17,131 nucleotides of DNA from Theristus sp. LFF4_11 (taxonomy: Eukaryota; Nematoda; Chromadorea; Monhysterida; Xyalidae): the NCBI GenBank assembly GCA_030248135.1, contig JASANC010000093.1:1-17131 (forward strand), in the 5' to 3' direction. The notes under the pieces were generated by a model. That model was not told the DNA's origin, made no database searches, and saw nothing but the letters and a program-made list of their open reading frames with translations. Made by a program: the position numbers and the translations under genes. Below are positions 16,391 through 17,131 of this stretch, in pieces (the first letter of the stretch is position 1; each line of letters opens with the position of its first letter).

Positions 16391-16398
16391 GGTACACC
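16391..16398. repeat. Target site GGTACACC, copy 3 (right of E2)
   Basis: It follows the right tip of E2; the E0 sequence resumes after it. Confidence 0.92.
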
Positions 16399-16931
16399 CC
16401 CCCAGAGCACCCGAGCCCGTCGGGTGGGGGGGGGGGTGGGGGGGCACCGTGCCACCCCCCCTAAAACCGGGCACCCCCCCATCGTACCCCCCCCCCTCGA
16501 AAATTTTGCCGACACCCCCCCCCCACACCCCCCATGAAATTTTGTCTGGCGGACACCCCCCCCCCAAAATTTTCTGCACACCCTAAAATTTTTTTCGAAA
16601 ATCATGATTTTTTGTCTATAAAGTCCATAATATAAGCTGAATATATGATAACTTGACCATCTTCATTGTAATTTCAACGATTTTGCAGCAAAATTTAGCG
16701 TTTTTCCTTCAAAATTTAAGCGAAAAATTATCATGGGGGGGGGGGGTGGGGGGTGGACCCCCCCCACAGAAAATTTTGAAAAAATGCACCCCCCCCCCCC
16801 CATGGGACCCCCCTGGGGGGGGGTCCAACGTTACCATAGGTTGGACCCCCCCCCTCACGTTTTGGTCGGCACCCCCCCCCCACGGTACCATACCCCACCC
16901 CCTCGAAATTTTTTTTGGGCCCACGGTACTG
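16399..16931. repeat. Right body of E0: runs of G and C
   Basis: More than ten runs of at least seven C or G alternate with short A/T-rich spacers. A hairpin pairs GGGGGTCCAAC with GTTGGACCCCC near 16818-16855. The A/T-rich core (16580-16725) shows no gene. Run lengths in raw sequence of this kind are unreliable. Confidence 0.8.
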
Positions 16932-17131
16932 TTTGGGATTGGGAAATGGGAAACTGCAAAAAAGACTACCGTAATTTTCAAAACAGTAACCGAAGGCAGC
17001 TCAGCCAATCAGCATAAACGTTTACTTTCCGCGGCTTAGCGGTTCCAAGTTGCTATAAGTTATAGCGAAAAGGTACGGTTTTTATTGTTCCACACGATCG
17101 AGTTGGTAACTTTGATCGTAACTAGCAAATT
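16932..17131. other. Flanking host DNA, no gene seen
   Basis: The first bases (TTTGGGATT) may be the degraded duplication of E0. The rest shows a CCAATCAG box-like motif (about 17004-17011) and nothing else. Confidence 0.4.

Larger units (their letters stand above)
11299..16931. mobile_element. E0: outermost G/C-homopolymer transposon enclosing the nest
   Basis: The left tip CAGTACCGTGGGC is matched at the right end by its inverse (GCCCACGGTACTG). Removing the inserted elements (11336-16398) leaves about 570 bp, largely runs of G or C of 7-14 bases separated by short spacers such as AAAATTTT and GTCCAAC. CAG tips occur in several cut-and-paste superfamilies including hAT. No coding capacity is seen; the proline-rich frames across the runs are compositional. 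The class is inferred, since the flanking duplication is imperfect. Confidence 0.65.

Noticed and set aside
16297..17039. Glycine- and proline-rich open frames on both strands of E0
   Set aside because: They are by-products of long G and C runs, with no start context or domain.

Overview
This is a stretch of animal (invertebrate-type) nuclear DNA. Three things point there: a spliced Rab-GAP gene of the TBC1D30 family on the minus strand with short introns and consistent splice phases, a Penelope-like retroelement of the kind abundant in invertebrate genomes, and a dense set of hAT-like and MULE-like DNA transposons with clean target-site duplications (TSDs). I cannot name the species.

Layout. 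424-4426 (minus): seven exons of a TBC1D30-like gene, from its start codon at 4426 through most of the TBC domain; the rest lies left of the window. Its introns hold two copies of a ~90-100 bp palindromic MITE, a small hairpin and a possible solo LTR. 4427-5456: intergenic, nothing recognised. 5465-6984: a 1,520 bp hAT transposon with an 8-bp TSD and a frameshifted transposase remnant. 7567-10335 (plus): an intact 922-codon Penelope-like ORF with an N-terminal GIY-YIG nuclease followed by reverse transcriptase, the permuted order known from Naiad-type elements. 10745-11077 (minus): the last two exons of a second host gene, encoding a basic coiled-coil segment.

11299-16931: a pile of six nested non-autonomous transposons that can be taken apart from their TSDs. 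The outermost is a G/C-homopolymer element (E0, ~570 bp without its guests). At one 8-bp site inside it (GGTACACC) two hAT-like elements sit side by side (E1 and E2), sharing three copies of that site. E1 carries a near-identical copy of itself. E2 carries a 1.4 kb foldback element with a 9-bp TSD (MULE/FB-like), and that foldback carries another hAT-like element (E3). E1, E2 and E3 have different tips but share a ~57 bp subterminal block.

The window therefore combines two host genes with a transposon sink. Only the Penelope-like ORF looks able to encode a complete mobility protein. The hAT-like copies in the nest would depend on a transposase from elsewhere; the coding hAT here is broken. 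Everything was read by eye; exon boundaries rest on splice consensus, phase and remembered family resemblance, not on a search.
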